Positions 51,916 through 61,431 of a DNA stretch of 64,000 nt are shown here, piece by piece (position 1 is the first letter of the stretch; the number at the start of each line of letters is the position of its first letter). The translations under genes and the position numbers were made by a program. This DNA comes from Oscillospiraceae bacterium (GTDB lineage: Bacteria > Bacillota > Clostridia > Oscillospirales > Acutalibacteraceae), in the NCBI GenBank assembly GCA_902792905.1, contig CADBBH010000001.1, positions 186,001-250,000 of the forward strand, read 5' to 3'. Under the pieces are notes generated by a model. That model saw nothing but the letters and a program-made list of their open reading frames with translations, was not told the origin of the DNA and did no database searches.

Positions 51916-52778
51916 CAGCCGACACCCCCTTCCAAAAGAGCGCGCAGAATACGAACGCCCTCCTTTACGGAGTAGATATTAGGGGGTACGTCAAAGCCCT
52001 TGTCGTGAAGAGCGGTAAAAACTCTTGTTATTTCCGGGACATTAAGACCCATTGTCTGGAGATCGGAAGCGTGGGAAAATACCTCATCGACGGTGCCGTT
52101 CATAGCAATCTCGCCGTGATTCATAACTATTACACGGTCAGCGAGATTAGCTATATCCTCCATACTGTGGGAAACGAGCACAACGGTGCTTCCGGTACGG
52201 GAGCGGTAATTTCTGATAAGCTCGTGAATTTCCTTTTTGCCTCGCGGATCAAGACCTGCGGCAGGTTCATCGAGCACAAGCACCTTCGGCTCCATCGCCA
52301 TAACTCCGGCTATCGCGGCGCGTCTTTTTTCGCCGCCCGACAAATCAAACGGTGACTTATCGAGCATTTCGGGGCGAAGTCCGACATACTTTGCCGCTTC
52401 TGCAACTCTGCGCGCTATCTCATCCTCAGGCAGTTTCATATTTTTAGGCCCGAAGGCTATATCTTTGGCAACTGTCTCTTCAAAGAGCTGTGCTTCGGGA
52501 TACTGGAAACAGAGACCGACTTTGAATCTGGCAGCTCTGAGCACTTCCTTGCTCTGCGAAATATCCTCGCCGTCAACAAGCACCGTGCCTTTGCTCGGTT
52601 TCAGAAGGCCGTTGAAATGGGATATGAGAGTCGATTTGCCGGAACCGGTATGGCCGATTATACCGACAAATTCACCCTCTTCTATGGTTAAACTGATATT
52701 CTTTATCGCCGCGACCTGCATTGCGGTTCCGGGCGAATAAAAATGCGATACATCACGTAATTCTATGGGAACAGACAT
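51915..52778 (-). CDS. ecfA2: Energy-coupling factor transporter ATP-binding protein EcfA2
   Basis: A 287-residue ABC ATPase. Walker A is GHTGSGKST (42-50 from this start), the signature is LSGGEKRRAAIAG, and Walker B is VLVLDEPAAGLDP. EcfA2 pairs with EcfA1 to power vitamin uptake. The start at 52778 shares one base with the ecfA1 stop (TGATG) and has GGGAGG about eleven bases upstream inside ecfA1, so it is coupled. Confidence 0.95.
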   Translation of the reverse strand: MSVPIELRDVSHFYSPGTAMQVAAIKNISLTIEEGEFVGIIGHTGSGKSTLISHFNGLLKPSKGTVLVDGEDISQSKEVLRAARFKVGLCFQYPEAQLFEETVAKDIAFGPKNMKLPEDEIARRVAEAAKYVGLRPEMLDKSPFDLSGGEKRRAAIAGVMAMEPKVLVLDEPAAGLDPRGKKEIHELIRNYRSRTGSTVVLVSHSMEDIANLADRVIVMNHGEIAMNGTVDEVFSHASDLQTMGLNVPEITRVFTALHDKGFDVPPNIYSVKEGVRILRALLEGGVG

Positions 52779-53620
52779 CAAACGGCACCTCCCATCATCA
52801 AGGAGAGCTTTTCGACGCACTCATCAACGGTCAGTACACAGTCTTCAATACCGAGTTCAAGACATAATTCGGTACTCTGCGGCACATCAAGGCCATGCTC
52901 GCGCAGGAAACCGGGTTTCGAAAAGATTTCACGCGGAGTTCCCTGCGAAATAACAGAACCGCCGTCCATAATTAAGACTCTGTCCGCGAGAACAGCTTCT
53001 TCCATAAAATGAGTGATGAGAACTACCGTCATACCCTGCTCTTTATTGAGACGCAGGACTGTATTGATAACCTCCTGCCTGCCCTTCGGGTCAAGCATCG
53101 CGGTCGGCTCGTCGAGAATCATACATTCGGTCCGCATTGCAAGAACACCCGCTATTGCGACTCTCTGCTTCTGACCGCCGGAAAGACGGTGCGGCTCTCT
53201 CTCACGGTGCTCATACATATTGACCGTTTTGAGCGCCTCATCAACACGGCGGCGGATTTCAGCCGGCTCAACTCCGAGATTCTCAGGGCCGAAAGCAACA
53301 TCATCCTCAACTATTGTAGCAACTATCTGATTATCGGGATTCTGGAAAACCATGCCGACTATGCGGCGGATTCTATCGCCGTTTTCCTCGGAAACGGAGG
53401 GGATGCCCTTAACCGTGACCGTGCCTTCGGTCGGCTCAAAAATGGCATTCATCAGCTTCGCAAGGGTGCTCTTGCCCGAGCCGTTGTGCCCAAGCACAGC
53501 GACGAATTCTCCTTTATTTATATCAAGACTTACATTTTTAACCGCGGTATAGCCGGTCTGCCCCTCTTCATCGGGCTCGTAGGTGTAAGTCAGATTTTTG
53601 ATTTCGATGAGTTTTTCCAT
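52778..53620 (-). CDS. ecfA1: Energy-coupling factor transporter ATP-binding protein EcfA1
   Basis: A 280-residue ABC ATPase. Walker A is G44-HNGSGKST, signature LSGGQKQR, Walker [14 protein letters not shown] and the switch histidine in LITHFMEE. It forms the heterodimeric motor with EcfA2 and couples to EcfT. It is the first gene of the ecfA1-ecfA2-ecfT-truA set; the 67-base gap before it contains no riboswitch-sized structure, so the complex is probably expressed constitutively. Confidence 0.95.
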   Translation of the reverse strand: MEKLIEIKNLTYTYEPDEEGQTGYTAVKNVSLDINKGEFVAVLGHNGSGKSTLAKLMNAIFEPTEGTVTVKGIPSVSEENGDRIRRIVGMVFQNPDNQIVATIVEDDVAFGPENLGVEPAEIRRRVDEALKTVNMYEHREREPHRLSGGQKQRVAIAGVLAMRTECMILDEPTAMLDPKGRQEVINTVLRLNKEQGMTVVLITHFMEEAVLADRVLIMDGGSVISQGTPREIFSKPGFLREHGLDVPQSTELCLELGIEDCVLTVDECVEKLSLMMGGAV

Positions 53621-53687
53621 TATCTGTTTTTGCTCCGCATATTCTTCTACACTGGCGGATGATTGCCGCGCGTGCGGAATTATCTGA

Positions 53688-54560
53688 TTACCGGCCGCCC
53701 AGAAATACGGCGCTCGCGCCGCAGGGCAGGACTCTGCCGGGTTTCGATGAAACGGGAAGACCTATTTCGTCGCTGAATGTTTCGCCTTTATACTTTCTGC
53801 CGACCGTCTCAGCAAGAATATATTCCATAACACTCGGCGAAAGACCTGTTGTATAAGAATTAATAAGAACCGCAAGCGGATTCTCCGAAAGCACATTTGC
53901 GCATTCCTCTACGAACGAATAGACCTCGTTTTCGAGTTTCCAGACCTCACCACCCGGGCCTCTGCCGTATGAAGGCGGATCCATAATTATTATGTCATAT
54001 TTATTGCCGCGCCTTATCTCGCGCTGGACAAATTTCATACAGTCGTCAACAAGCCATCTCACACTGCAATCCGCAACGCCGCTGGCAGACGCATTCTCCT
54101 TCGCCCATTGAGTCATACCTTTTGAAGCGTCAACATGGGTAACGCTCGCTCCCGCGGCAAGAGCGGAAACCGTCGCGCCGCCGGTGTATGCAAAAAGATT
54201 TAGCACCTTCACGGGTCTGCCCGCGCTTTTTATAATATCGGCAATCATCTTCCAGTTGACCGCCTGCTCGGGGAAAAGGCCCGTATGCTTGAAGCCCATA
54301 GTTTTAATATTGAATTTAAGATTATCGAGACTCACCTGCCAGACATCCGGCATCTTTTTGCAGACCTGCCAGCTGCCCCCTCCCGTATTTGAGCGGTTAT
54401 AAATCGCGTGAGGAGAATACCAGAGGGGATTTTCCTTCGGCGTTTTCCATATAACCTGCGGATCCGGCCTAATAAGGACAATATCCTTCCAGCGTTCGAG
54501 ACGCTGACCGTCGGTGCAGTCTATGAGTTCATAATCTTTCCAGTTATCGGATACTCGCAT
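53688..54560 (-). CDS. Class I SAM-dependent methyltransferase (RlmI/RlmK-like)
   Basis: A 290-residue Rossmann methyltransferase. [30 protein letters not shown] is the SAM-binding loop, and [12 protein letters not shown] is the catalytic D-P-P-x-Y motif of RNA methyltransferases such as RlmI and RlmK. It lacks the PUA domain of E. coli RlmI. It probably modifies 23S rRNA, but the target is uncertain. It lies between ecfA1 and ruvB on the same strand. Confidence 0.85.
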   Translation of the reverse strand: MRVSDNWKDYELIDCTDGQRLERWKDIVLIRPDPQVIWKTPKENPLWYSPHAIYNRSNTGGGSWQVCKKMPDVWQVSLDNLKFNIKTMGFKHTGLFPEQAVNWKMIADIIKSAGRPVKVLNLFAYTGGATVSALAAGASVTHVDASKGMTQWAKENASASGVADCSVRWLVDDCMKFVQREIRRGNKYDIIIMDPPSYGRGPGGEVWKLENEVYSFVEECANVLSENPLAVLINSYTTGLSPSVMEYILAETVGRKYKGETFSDEIGLPVSSKPGRVLPCGASAVFLGGR

Positions 54561-54581
54561 AATTCATCCTTAAATCAATTA

Positions 54582-55616
54582 TCAGACATTGTCAAATTTC
54601 TGCTGGCCCGGCATCTTCATACCGAGATGCGCATAGCCGGCGGGGGTAACGCATCTTCCCCTCGGAGTTCTGCTCAGGAAGCCTATCTGCATAAGATAAG
54701 GCTCATATACATCCTCGATTGTGACCGCTTCCTCGCCGACAGCCGCGGCTATCGTTTCAAGGCCGACCGGTCCGCCGTTGTAATTCTTGATCATCGAGGT
54801 CAGAATAAGACGGTCAACCGAATCGAGGCCGAGTTCGTCAACTTCCATCTTCGCGAGAGCGTGAGATGCTGTCTCTTTTGTTATCGAGCCGTCGCCGACT
54901 ATCTGGGCGAAATCACGCGCGCGCTTGAGAAATCTGTTTGCGATTCTCGGAGTTCCTCTCGAGCGGGAGGCAATTTCATTTGCTCCCTCGGAATCAATGC
55001 CGATTCCGAGAATACCTGCTGAGCGGTTGACTATCTCCGCAAGCTGTTCGGTCGTATATAATTCAAGACGGAATATAACGCCGAATCTGTCCCTGAGCGG
55101 TGCGGAGAGCTGGCCTGCTCTTGTTGTCGCGCCGACAAGCGTGAATTTATTGAGGTCGAGGCGGATTGACCTCGCCGAAGGTCCCTTGCCGATAATGATA
55201 TCGAGCTCGTTATCCTCCATGGCGGGGTAGAGAACTTCTTCAACCTGCCTTGAAAGGCGGTGGATTTCATCAATAAAGAGCACATCGCCCTCGCTGAGAT
55301 TGGTAAGAAGCGCCGCGAGATCGCCGGGCTTCTCAATTGCGGGGCCGCTCGTCACTCTGAAATTGACCCCCATTTCATTTGCTATGATTCCCGCGAGAGT
55401 TGTTTTGCCGAGGCCCGGAGGGCCGTAGAGCAACACATGGTCAAGCGGCTCACCTCTCTGCTTTGCCGCCTGAATATAAACGGAAAGGTTTTCTTTGACC
55501 TTTTCCTGGCCTATATATTCCGTGAGCACCTTCGGACGAAGGGTGAGCTCAGTTTCATTATCCTCTGCAGGTGAATATCCCGCTCCGACAAATCTGCTTT
55601 CGTAATCGGTATCCAT
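54582..55616 (-). CDS. ruvB: Holliday junction branch migration DNA helicase RuvB
   Basis: A 344-residue AAA+ motor that drives Holliday junction branch migration. The Walker A motif [11 protein letters not shown] (65-75), Walker [12 protein letters not shown], the sensor LVGATTRAG and the C-terminal winged helix ([17 protein letters not shown]) are all present. AAGGAG precedes the ATG. It is the last gene of the ruvC-ruvA-ruvB set. Confidence 0.97.
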   Translation of the reverse strand: MDTDYESRFVGAGYSPAEDNETELTLRPKVLTEYIGQEKVKENLSVYIQAAKQRGEPLDHVLLYGPPGLGKTTLAGIIANEMGVNFRVTSGPAIEKPGDLAALLTNLSEGDVLFIDEIHRLSRQVEEVLYPAMEDNELDIIIGKGPSARSIRLDLNKFTLVGATTRAGQLSAPLRDRFGVIFRLELYTTEQLAEIVNRSAGILGIGIDSEGANEIASRSRGTPRIANRFLKRARDFAQIVGDGSITKETASHALAKMEVDELGLDSVDRLILTSMIKNYNGGPVGLETIAAAVGEEAVTIEDVYEPYLMQIGFLSRTPRGRCVTPAGYAHLGMKMPGQQKFDNV

Positions 55617-55626
55617 CTTTTACTCC

Positions 55627-56235
55627 TTAAAGTTTCTTGGCCAGCATTCCGAGTGCCTTTTTGATAAGCTCCTCGGTATCGAGATTCTGATCGAGTTTTC
55701 CGACCGCTATACTCGCCTCGCTCCTGCTGTAGCCGAGCATAACAAGTGCATCTACCGCCTCGGATGAAGCGCTGCTGACGCCCGCTTTTTTGGCAGCTGC
55801 GACGTTTCCCGCCGCCGCTGAGGAAACAGCGAATGTTTCAACCTTGCCCTTAAGCTCAAGCACTATTCTGCTCGCAAGCTTCGGGCCAACGCCCTGGGCT
55901 GCAGTAATTGCTCTGGCATCCTCGCCCGCAACTGCAACTGCGAGCATATCGGGAGTGAGGGCGGAGAGAATCGCAATTGCAGCTTTGGGACCGACTCCGG
56001 TAACTCCGATGAGTGTCTTGTAGCAATCAAGTTCCGCTTTATCGGCAAAGCCGAAAAGGTCGAGAGCATCCTCACGGACGCTGAGATATGTATATAAAGT
56101 CTGCGTTTCGCCGGTGCCGGCGCATTTGCGAAGAGTGTTCGCCGTCGTATTCAGATAAAACGCCACGCCGCCGCAATCGAGTGCAATTGCATTTTCATCG
56201 GTAAAAACAACTGTTCCTGTCAGGCTGTAAAACAT
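55627..56235 (-). CDS. ruvA: Holliday junction branch migration protein RuvA
   Basis: A 202-residue RuvA that binds four-way junctions as a tetramer and loads RuvB. The OB fold with TYLSVREDALDLFGFAD, two helix-hairpin-helix motifs (GVTGVGPKAAIAIL and AQGVGPKLASRIVLEL), and a C-terminal UBA-like domain that activates RuvB (VDALVMLGYSRSEAS) are visible. AGGATA precedes the ATG. Confidence 0.96.
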   Translation of the reverse strand: MFYSLTGTVVFTDENAIALDCGGVAFYLNTTANTLRKCAGTGETQTLYTYLSVREDALDLFGFADKAELDCYKTLIGVTGVGPKAAIAILSALTPDMLAVAVAGEDARAITAAQGVGPKLASRIVLELKGKVETFAVSSAAAGNVAAAKKAGVSSASSEAVDALVMLGYSRSEASIAVGKLDQNLDTEELIKKALGMLAKKL

Positions 56236-56239
56236 AAGC

Positions 56240-56740
56240 TTATCCTTTCATTTTGAGCGCGCCGAGAAGCGAACCTGCTGAATGACAATGGCAGATAGCC
56301 ATCGCAAGCGCGTCTGCGGCGTCATCGGGCTTCGGAATCTTTTCGAGATTGAGCATAATCCTTGTCATTTCCTGCACCTGCTTTTTTTCCGCCCTGCCGT
56401 ATCCGACAACGCTCTGCTTGACCTGAAGAGGCGTGTATTCAAAGACGGGCACCTTATTGAGCTGAGCAGCGAGCACAAGCGCTCCTCTCGCATGAGCGAC
56501 ATCTATCGCAGTTTTCTGATTGGTATTGAAAAACAGCTTTTCCATGGCTACCGCGTCAAACGGATATTTTTTTATCAGTGCATCCGCTTCCCTGAATATC
56601 TTTTCAAGGCGCTCGTTGAAGGGCGAATGAGCTTCTGTGGTAATTGCGCCGTATTCGAGCATCCTGAATTTATTATCCTTGTGTTCAACGACTCCGCAGC
56701 CGACTATTGCGTAGCCGGGGTCGATTCCCAAAACTATCAT
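56240..56740 (-). CDS. ruvC: Crossover junction endodeoxyribonuclease RuvC
   Basis: A 166-residue RNase H-fold resolvase. The four catalytic acids are D7 (GIDPG), E67 (AMEKLFF), D140 and D143 (DDAADALAMA). It cuts Holliday junctions after RuvAB migration. Its ATG overlaps the der gene by four bases (ATGA), so translation is coupled. Confidence 0.96.
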   Translation of the reverse strand: MIVLGIDPGYAIVGCGVVEHKDNKFRMLEYGAITTEAHSPFNERLEKIFREADALIKKYPFDAVAMEKLFFNTNQKTAIDVAHARGALVLAAQLNKVPVFEYTPLQVKQSVVGYGRAEKKQVQEMTRIMLNLEKIPKPDDAADALAMAICHCHSAGSLLGALKMKG

Positions 56741-58071
56741 TTCTTATTTGATTCCCTTTCGCGGATTACCATTCTCGTTGGCGTGCCCTCAAGGCCGAAA
56801 GTCTCTCTTATCTGATTATCGAGATAGCGCTGATAACTGTAATGGAAAAGCTCTGCGCTGTTGACGAAGCAGACAAATGTCGGCGGGCGGGTGGATGCCT
56901 GGGTCATATAGAAAATCTTAAGCCTCCTGCCCTTGTCCGAGGGCGGCTGGACTCTCGCCGTCGCATCCACCAGTACTTCGTTGAGCTTGCCGGTTGAAAT
57001 CCTCATGGCGTTCTGCGTGTCAACGAATTTTATAAGCTCAAAGAGGCGGTCAATCCTCAGTCCCTCTTTTGCGGAGATAAATATAATCGGAGCGTAGGAC
57101 ATGAAAGCAAAATCCTTCATAAGGTCCTTGCGCATGTTATCCATTGTTTTGCCGTCTTTCTCAACGGCATCCCATTTGTTGACTGCGATTATGCAGCCCT
57201 TGCCCATTTCGTGGGCGATGCCGGCGACCTTTGAATCCTGCTCGGTGAAGCCCTCGGTGCCGTCAATCATAATCACGCAGACTGTCGCTCTCTCAACCGC
57301 CATTCTCGCTCTGATGACCGAATACTTCTCAATCTGGTCGTAGACCTTGCTCTTGCGGCGAAGTCCCGCGGTATCAATGAATACGAATTTGCCAAATTCG
57401 TTTTCAACCAGCGAATCGGTGGCGTCCCTTGTAGTACCGGCAACATCAGAAACTATCATCCTGTTTTCACCGAGAACAGCGTTTACAAGCGAAGATTTGC
57501 CGACATTGGGCTTTCCGATAACCGCGACTCTTATCGCGTCCTCGCCCTCCTCCTCTTGTTCCTCTTTGAGGTCTGGCAGGTATTTAAGCACCTCATCGAG
57601 CAGATCGCCGGTTCCGTGTCCGTGAACCGAAGAAACGGCAAACGGATCACCGAGACCGAGATTGTAAAATTCATAAAAATCGGGCGGAAGTTCTCCGATG
57701 GTATCACACTTATTGACGCAGAGAATTACCGGCTTGCCGCTCTTTCGGAGCATTGCCGCAACTTCTATATCGGTAGCGACAACACCCGAACGGATATCGG
57801 TCACAAGAATTATCACATCCGCCGAATCAATTGCCAGCTGTGCCTGACGGCGCATCTGCTTGAGTATTATATCCTCCGACGCCGGCTCAATTCCGCCGGT
57901 ATCGATAAGCATAAAGTGTCTGCCGAGCCATTCGCATTCGCCGTAGATTCTGTCTCTCGTGACTCCGGGAGTATCATCAACTATCGCTATGCGCTGACCT
58001 GTCAGTTTGTTGAATAAGGTCGATTTGCCGACATTAGGTCTGCCGACTATTGCCACTACATTTCCTGCCAT
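56737..58071 (-). CDS. der: Ribosome biogenesis GTPase Der (EngA)
   Basis: A 444-residue double GTPase needed for 50S maturation. The first G1 motif is GRPNVGKST near the N-terminus, the second GKPNVGKSS in the middle, with two sets of DTAG/DTGG and NKCD/NKWD motifs, and a C-terminal KH-like domain. The start at 58071 is selected because GAGG lies five bases before it and the product begins MAGNVVAIVGRPN as in relatives; an earlier ATG at 58092 overlaps the previous gene. Confidence 0.96.
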   Translation of the reverse strand: MAGNVVAIVGRPNVGKSTLFNKLTGQRIAIVDDTPGVTRDRIYGECEWLGRHFMLIDTGGIEPASEDIILKQMRRQAQLAIDSADVIILVTDIRSGVVATDIEVAAMLRKSGKPVILCVNKCDTIGELPPDFYEFYNLGLGDPFAVSSVHGHGTGDLLDEVLKYLPDLKEEQEEEGEDAIRVAVIGKPNVGKSSLVNAVLGENRMIVSDVAGTTRDATDSLVENEFGKFVFIDTAGLRRKSKVYDQIEKYSVIRARMAVERATVCVIMIDGTEGFTEQDSKVAGIAHEMGKGCIIAVNKWDAVEKDGKTMDNMRKDLMKDFAFMSYAPIIFISAKEGLRIDRLFELIKFVDTQNAMRISTGKLNEVLVDATARVQPPSDKGRRLKIFYMTQASTRPPTFVCFVNSAELFHYSYQRYLDNQIRETFGLEGTPTRMVIRERESNKK

Positions 58072-58088
58072 AGTTTCCTCTTTCTTAT

Positions 58089-59399
58089 TCATTCTCCGAG
58101 AAGCGCCGAAAGCAAATCCGCGCCGCCCGGACCGTTCTGTGTGATTCTGATTCCGCCGAGTTTTTCGCTGAGCTCCTCAACGGTCATATTATCAAGGAAC
58201 ATATCACCTTCCGCGCGAAGGCAGTTCGGCGGTATGATGAGCTCCGTTCCCGTCTCTTTGCCTTCAAGCGTATAAACTATATCTCCGCCGGTTATAAGAC
58301 CGGAAACGGTAATGCTCTCTCCGAAAAGGCGGTTAACTACCGCATAGACATTGACTTTCAAACCGCTTATCTTTTTGCATGCGAGAGAAGTTAATTCCTC
58401 TAGCAGAGGAAAAGCCGCGGTGCCGGTAACGAGCGAAATACTTCTTTGAGATTCTGTCACATCGCAGTTTTCAAGCGCTTCGATGAACTCCTCACGGAAA
58501 AGAGTCCACATGCCGACTCCGTTTTCAAGCTGGGGAAAACCATTATAGTATTCATAATCGGGCATAGGTCTTTCCGCATAGAGATAGAATTCATCCGCTG
58601 CGTAAGCCACGGCTCTGCCGCCTTTTGAAATATTCTCTGCGTTAAGACGGTCAATGGTATCTATAACCTCTCCGGCTGTCTGTTTATCATAGGATCTGAG
58701 CTCGGGAAGATTCTGCCTGTATTTAGTGATTCCGACCGGCACGCAGGCGATACTCTGAATGTTTTTACCGAGAGCAAATAATTCCCTGAGCGAGAACTCG
58801 AGTTCCGCGCCGTCATTGATTCCGGGGCAAAGCACGAGCTGGGCGTTGACCTCTATTCCGCTTTCGGTGAATCGCTTTATATATCTAAGGCACTCGCCGG
58901 CGTGGGGATTCAGCATCATTTTTACACGCAGTTCGGGATTCATAGTATGAACCGAAATGTTAACGGGGCTGATATGCATTCTGATTATGCGGTCAACCTC
59001 TTCATCATCGAGATTGGTAAGAGTGACATAGTTACCGAAAAGGAAAGAAAGACGCGAATCGTCATCTTTGAAATACAGAGAATCCCTGAGGCCTTCCGGG
59101 AGCTGGTCAATAAAGCAGAATATGCATTTGTTTTTGCATGAATGTTGCTTATCCATAAGGTAGGTTTCAAATTCGAGCCCGATATCCTCGCTCTCATCCT
59201 TGCGGATATGAACGGTTTTCAGTTTCCCCTGCTGACCTCTGCAAATTCTCAGGGAGAGCTTTTTATCGGCAAGATAAAAGCGGTAATCAAGAACATCTCT
59301 TATTTCGTGACCGTTTATATCGATGAGAACGTCGCCCGCTTCAATGCCTTTTTTTGAGGCGATGCTTCCTGCACCGACCGAACTGATTTTAACGGACAC
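58089..59399 (-). CDS. DUF512 family radical SAM protein with N-terminal PDZ domain
   Basis: A 436-residue protein found next to der in Clostridia. Residues 1-50 form a PDZ-like domain (KGIEAGDVLIDINGHEI). C88-x3-C92-x2-C95 within KNKCIFCFIDQLP is a radical SAM/iron-sulfur signature, and the DUF512 domain follows at the C-terminus with several further cysteines. The function is not known; a redox or RNA/protein modification role is possible. It begins at a GTG at 59399 with AGGTGAG upstream, and it is the first gene of the long minus-strand run. Confidence 0.85.
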   Translation of the reverse strand: MSVKISSVGAGSIASKKGIEAGDVLIDINGHEIRDVLDYRFYLADKKLSLRICRGQQGKLKTVHIRKDESEDIGLEFETYLMDKQHSCKNKCIFCFIDQLPEGLRDSLYFKDDDSRLSFLFGNYVTLTNLDDEEVDRIIRMHISPVNISVHTMNPELRVKMMLNPHAGECLRYIKRFTESGIEVNAQLVLCPGINDGAELEFSLRELFALGKNIQSIACVPVGITKYRQNLPELRSYDKQTAGEVIDTIDRLNAENISKGGRAVAYAADEFYLYAERPMPDYEYYNGFPQLENGVGMWTLFREEFIEALENCDVTESQRSISLVTGTAAFPLLEELTSLACKKISGLKVNVYAVVNRLFGESITVSGLITGGDIVYTLEGKETGTELIIPPNCLRAEGDMFLDNMTVEELSEKLGGIRITQNGPGGADLLSALLGE

Positions 59400-59469
59400 A
59401 TTCTCACCTGCCTTTGCTTTGAAATATTGGACCTAAACTGTCGATATTAACCTCATTATAATCTTAAAC

Positions 59470-59498
59470 AGTATACCAATTATAAAAAAAAAATACAA
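59470..59498 (-). promoter_or_regulatory. Promoter of the DUF512-der-ruv run
   Basis: Minus-strand -35 TTGTAT (59493-59498), 17-base spacer consisting mostly of T residues, -10 TATACT (59470-59475). The homopolymeric T tract inside the spacer may affect spacing by slippage. Confidence 0.6.
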
Positions 59499-59540
59499 TA
59501 GTATTTTAAATATTTATTATTTTATTAACAAATATTTAAC

Positions 59541-59569
59541 TTGACAATTACATCATATCGTTAGATAAT
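59541..59569 (+). promoter_or_regulatory. Promoter of the rsmD-coaD operon
   Basis: -35 TTGACA (59541-59546), 17-base spacer, -10 GATAAT (59564-59569). It diverges from the DUF512 promoter within a very AT-rich stretch. Confidence 0.78.
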
Positions 59570-59609
59570 TATAATGCTGTATTATGACATAAAAGCGGAG
59601 AAGAAGATT

Positions 59610-60146
59610 ATGAGAGTTATAACAGGCAGCGCAAGGGGTATGACCCTTAAAACGCTTGAAGGCGAAACCACCAGGCCGACCACTGACAGAGTCAAAGAAG
59701 CAATATTCAGCGCGATTCAATTTGAAATTGAAGGCGCACGGGTGCTCGATCTCTTCGCGGGCTCCGGTCAGATGGGTATAGAAGCGCTCAGCAGAGGCGC
59801 GGCCGACGCAGTGTTTGTCGACTCCGACAAGGGCGCAATCCGCATAATCAAAGAGAATGTCACAAAGACGAAATTTACCGATAAAGCAAGGATTATGCAG
59901 TCCGATGCATTCGCTTTTCTGAATATGAACATCAATAAATTCGATATAGTTTTTCTCGATCCCCCCTATGCTGCCGGCTTGCTTGAAAGAGCAATCGACG
60001 GAGTTTCGGATTATGTTGATACTGCGGGAACGGTTGTATGTGAGCATCAGCTCAAGACGGAGCTCCCCGATGAATGCGCAAGTCTCAGAAAATACAGAAA
60101 CTACAAATACGGGAAGACAGCCGTCACAATTTACAGAAAGGACTGA
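59610..60146 (+). CDS. rsmD: 16S rRNA (guanine(966)-N(2))-methyltransferase RsmD
   Basis: A 178-residue SAM-dependent methyltransferase that modifies G966 of 16S rRNA. ITGSARGMTLKTLEG and TRPTTDRVKEAIFS are the N-terminal family landmarks, the SAM loop is VLDLFAGSGQMGIEALSRGA, and the catalytic motif is LDPPYAAG. The start at 59610 is taken because GCGGAG lies about nine bases upstream and the product then begins MRVITG as in relatives. It is followed by coaD, the usual neighbour. Confidence 0.94.
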   Translation: MRVITGSARGMTLKTLEGETTRPTTDRVKEAIFSAIQFEIEGARVLDLFAGSGQMGIEALSRGAADAVFVDSDKGAIRIIKENVTKTKFTDKARIMQSDAFAFLNMNINKFDIVFLDPPYAAGLLERAIDGVSDYVDTAGTVVCEHQLKTELPDECASLRKYRNYKYGKTAVTIYRKD

Positions 60147-60150
60147 TAGA

Positions 60151-60651
60151 ATGAGAATTGCAGTCTGCCCGGGCTCGTTTGATCCGATTACAAACGGCCA
60201 TCTGGATATAATCAAAAGAGCTTCAAAGCTTTTTGATAAAGTCATAGTTGTTGTAATGGTGAATTTTCATAAGCCAAACAGCTACTTCACCGCTTCGGAG
60301 AGAGTGGAACTTATTGAGCGCTCAATTCCCGAAGAAGTAAAAAATTGTGAAGTGGATATGTATGGCGGTCTGCTTGCGGAATACTGCAAAAAGAAGGGCG
60401 CATGCGCGATTGTCAAAGGACTGCGCGCTGTTTCGGACTTTGAGTATGAATTCCAGCAAGCCCTCACCAACAAGCACCTGAATCCCGAGCTTGAAACGAT
60501 TTTTATGACGACCGATCAGAATAATATGTTCCTCTCGTCAAGCCTTGTAAAACAGGTCTGTGAATTCGGAGGAGATGTAACGGAATTCCTCCCCGCGGCG
60601 GTCAGCGAAGATATTATCAAAAGGATTAAAGAAAGGAGTCCGAATATATGA
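60151..60651 (+). CDS. coaD: Phosphopantetheine adenylyltransferase
   Basis: A 166-residue enzyme that adenylates 4'-phosphopantetheine in coenzyme A synthesis. CPGSFDPITNGHLDI contains the T-x-G-H nucleotide motif, and the C-terminal FLSSSLVKQV holds the ISSS-x2-(K/R) motif. VKGLRAVSDFEYEFQ is another landmark. AAAGGA precedes the ATG at 60151, four bases after the rsmD stop. The end overlaps the next gene by four bases. Confidence 0.96.
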   Translation: MRIAVCPGSFDPITNGHLDIIKRASKLFDKVIVVVMVNFHKPNSYFTASERVELIERSIPEEVKNCEVDMYGGLLAEYCKKKGACAIVKGLRAVSDFEYEFQQALTNKHLNPELETIFMTTDQNNMFLSSSLVKQVCEFGGDVTEFLPAAVSEDIIKRIKERSPNI

Positions 60652-61430
60652 ATACGGATCAGCTTCTCAATCAGATAGAAGACATTATTGACAGCGGCTC
60701 AAAAACCCTCAGAGGCGGCAAGGTTGCCGTTGACGCAGAGGCGATAAGGACGGCCATTGACGAAATAAGAGCCGGACTTCCCAAGGAAATCCAGCAGGCA
60801 AAAATTATAGTAGCCGACAGGAACAACATTCTTGCCAAAGCAAAGCAGGAGAGCGTTACCGTCGTTACCGAAGCGCAGGAGAAATCGAGAGCACTCGTCT
60901 CCGCTGCCGAGGAAAAGGTCAGAAATCTGGTGCTCAAGACCGAGGATTACTGCAAGGGCAAGGTAGCCGAAGCGGACACAGAAGCGCAGAAGATTATCGA
61001 CAACGCCACCGCCGACGGCGAAGAAATCAAATCAAAGGCTATGGAAGATGCGGCAAAAGCCGTTGAATCCAGCACTATAGTTGTTGAATCGCAGAAAAAG
61101 GCGGATGAAATCTCTGCGGCAGCTGCCTCGCAGGCAAAGCAACTTATAGATGAGGCAAATCAGAAAGCAGATGCAATAATCAAGACTTCAATAGAACAGG
61201 GCGAGTTAACCGAAAGCCAGGCAAAGGAAAAGGCGGCAGAGATAGTTGATAAGGCTAATAAATGGTCCGCTGAAATCCGCCAGGGAGCTGCTGATTTTGC
61301 AGAAAAGGTAATGGGTGACACAGACAAAGCCATCTCAGCAAGTCTTGCCCAGGTACGCGCCGTTCACACAAATCTCAGAAAAGTTACCGGAAAAGTCGGT
61401 GAAGAGGAAGTTTCCTCAGTCGGCGAATAA
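60648..61430 (+). CDS. Coiled-coil protein with V-ATPase-stalk-like composition, function unknown
   Basis: A 260-residue protein, almost entirely helical, rich in alanine, glutamate and lysine from about 40 to 245 (for example KAKQESVTVVTEAQEKSRALVSAAEEK). The pattern resembles peripheral-stalk subunits E and H and is often annotated as ATPase in Clostridia, but no catalytic motif exists. A cysteine is at C103. It overlaps coaD by four bases, so it is made with that enzyme; genes of this type recurrently follow coaD in this group, and the role is unknown. GAAAGGAG precedes the ATG. Confidence 0.75.
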   Translation: MNTDQLLNQIEDIIDSGSKTLRGGKVAVDAEAIRTAIDEIRAGLPKEIQQAKIIVADRNNILAKAKQESVTVVTEAQEKSRALVSAAEEKVRNLVLKTEDYCKGKVAEADTEAQKIIDNATADGEEIKSKAMEDAAKAVESSTIVVESQKKADEISAAAASQAKQLIDEANQKADAIIKTSIEQGELTESQAKEKAAEIVDKANKWSAEIRQGAADFAEKVMGDTDKAISASLAQVRAVHTNLRKVTGKVGEEEVSSVGE

Positions 61431-61431
61431 T

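Noticed and set aside
53621..53687. Riboswitch upstream of ecfA1
   Set aside because: The gap is only 67 bases, with no vitamin riboswitch-like conserved core; only a four-pair GC stem is visible.
59570..59575. TATAAT at 59570-59575 as the -10 of the rsmD promoter
   Set aside because: It is 23 bases from TTGACA; GATAAT at 59564-59569 has the ideal 17-base spacer.
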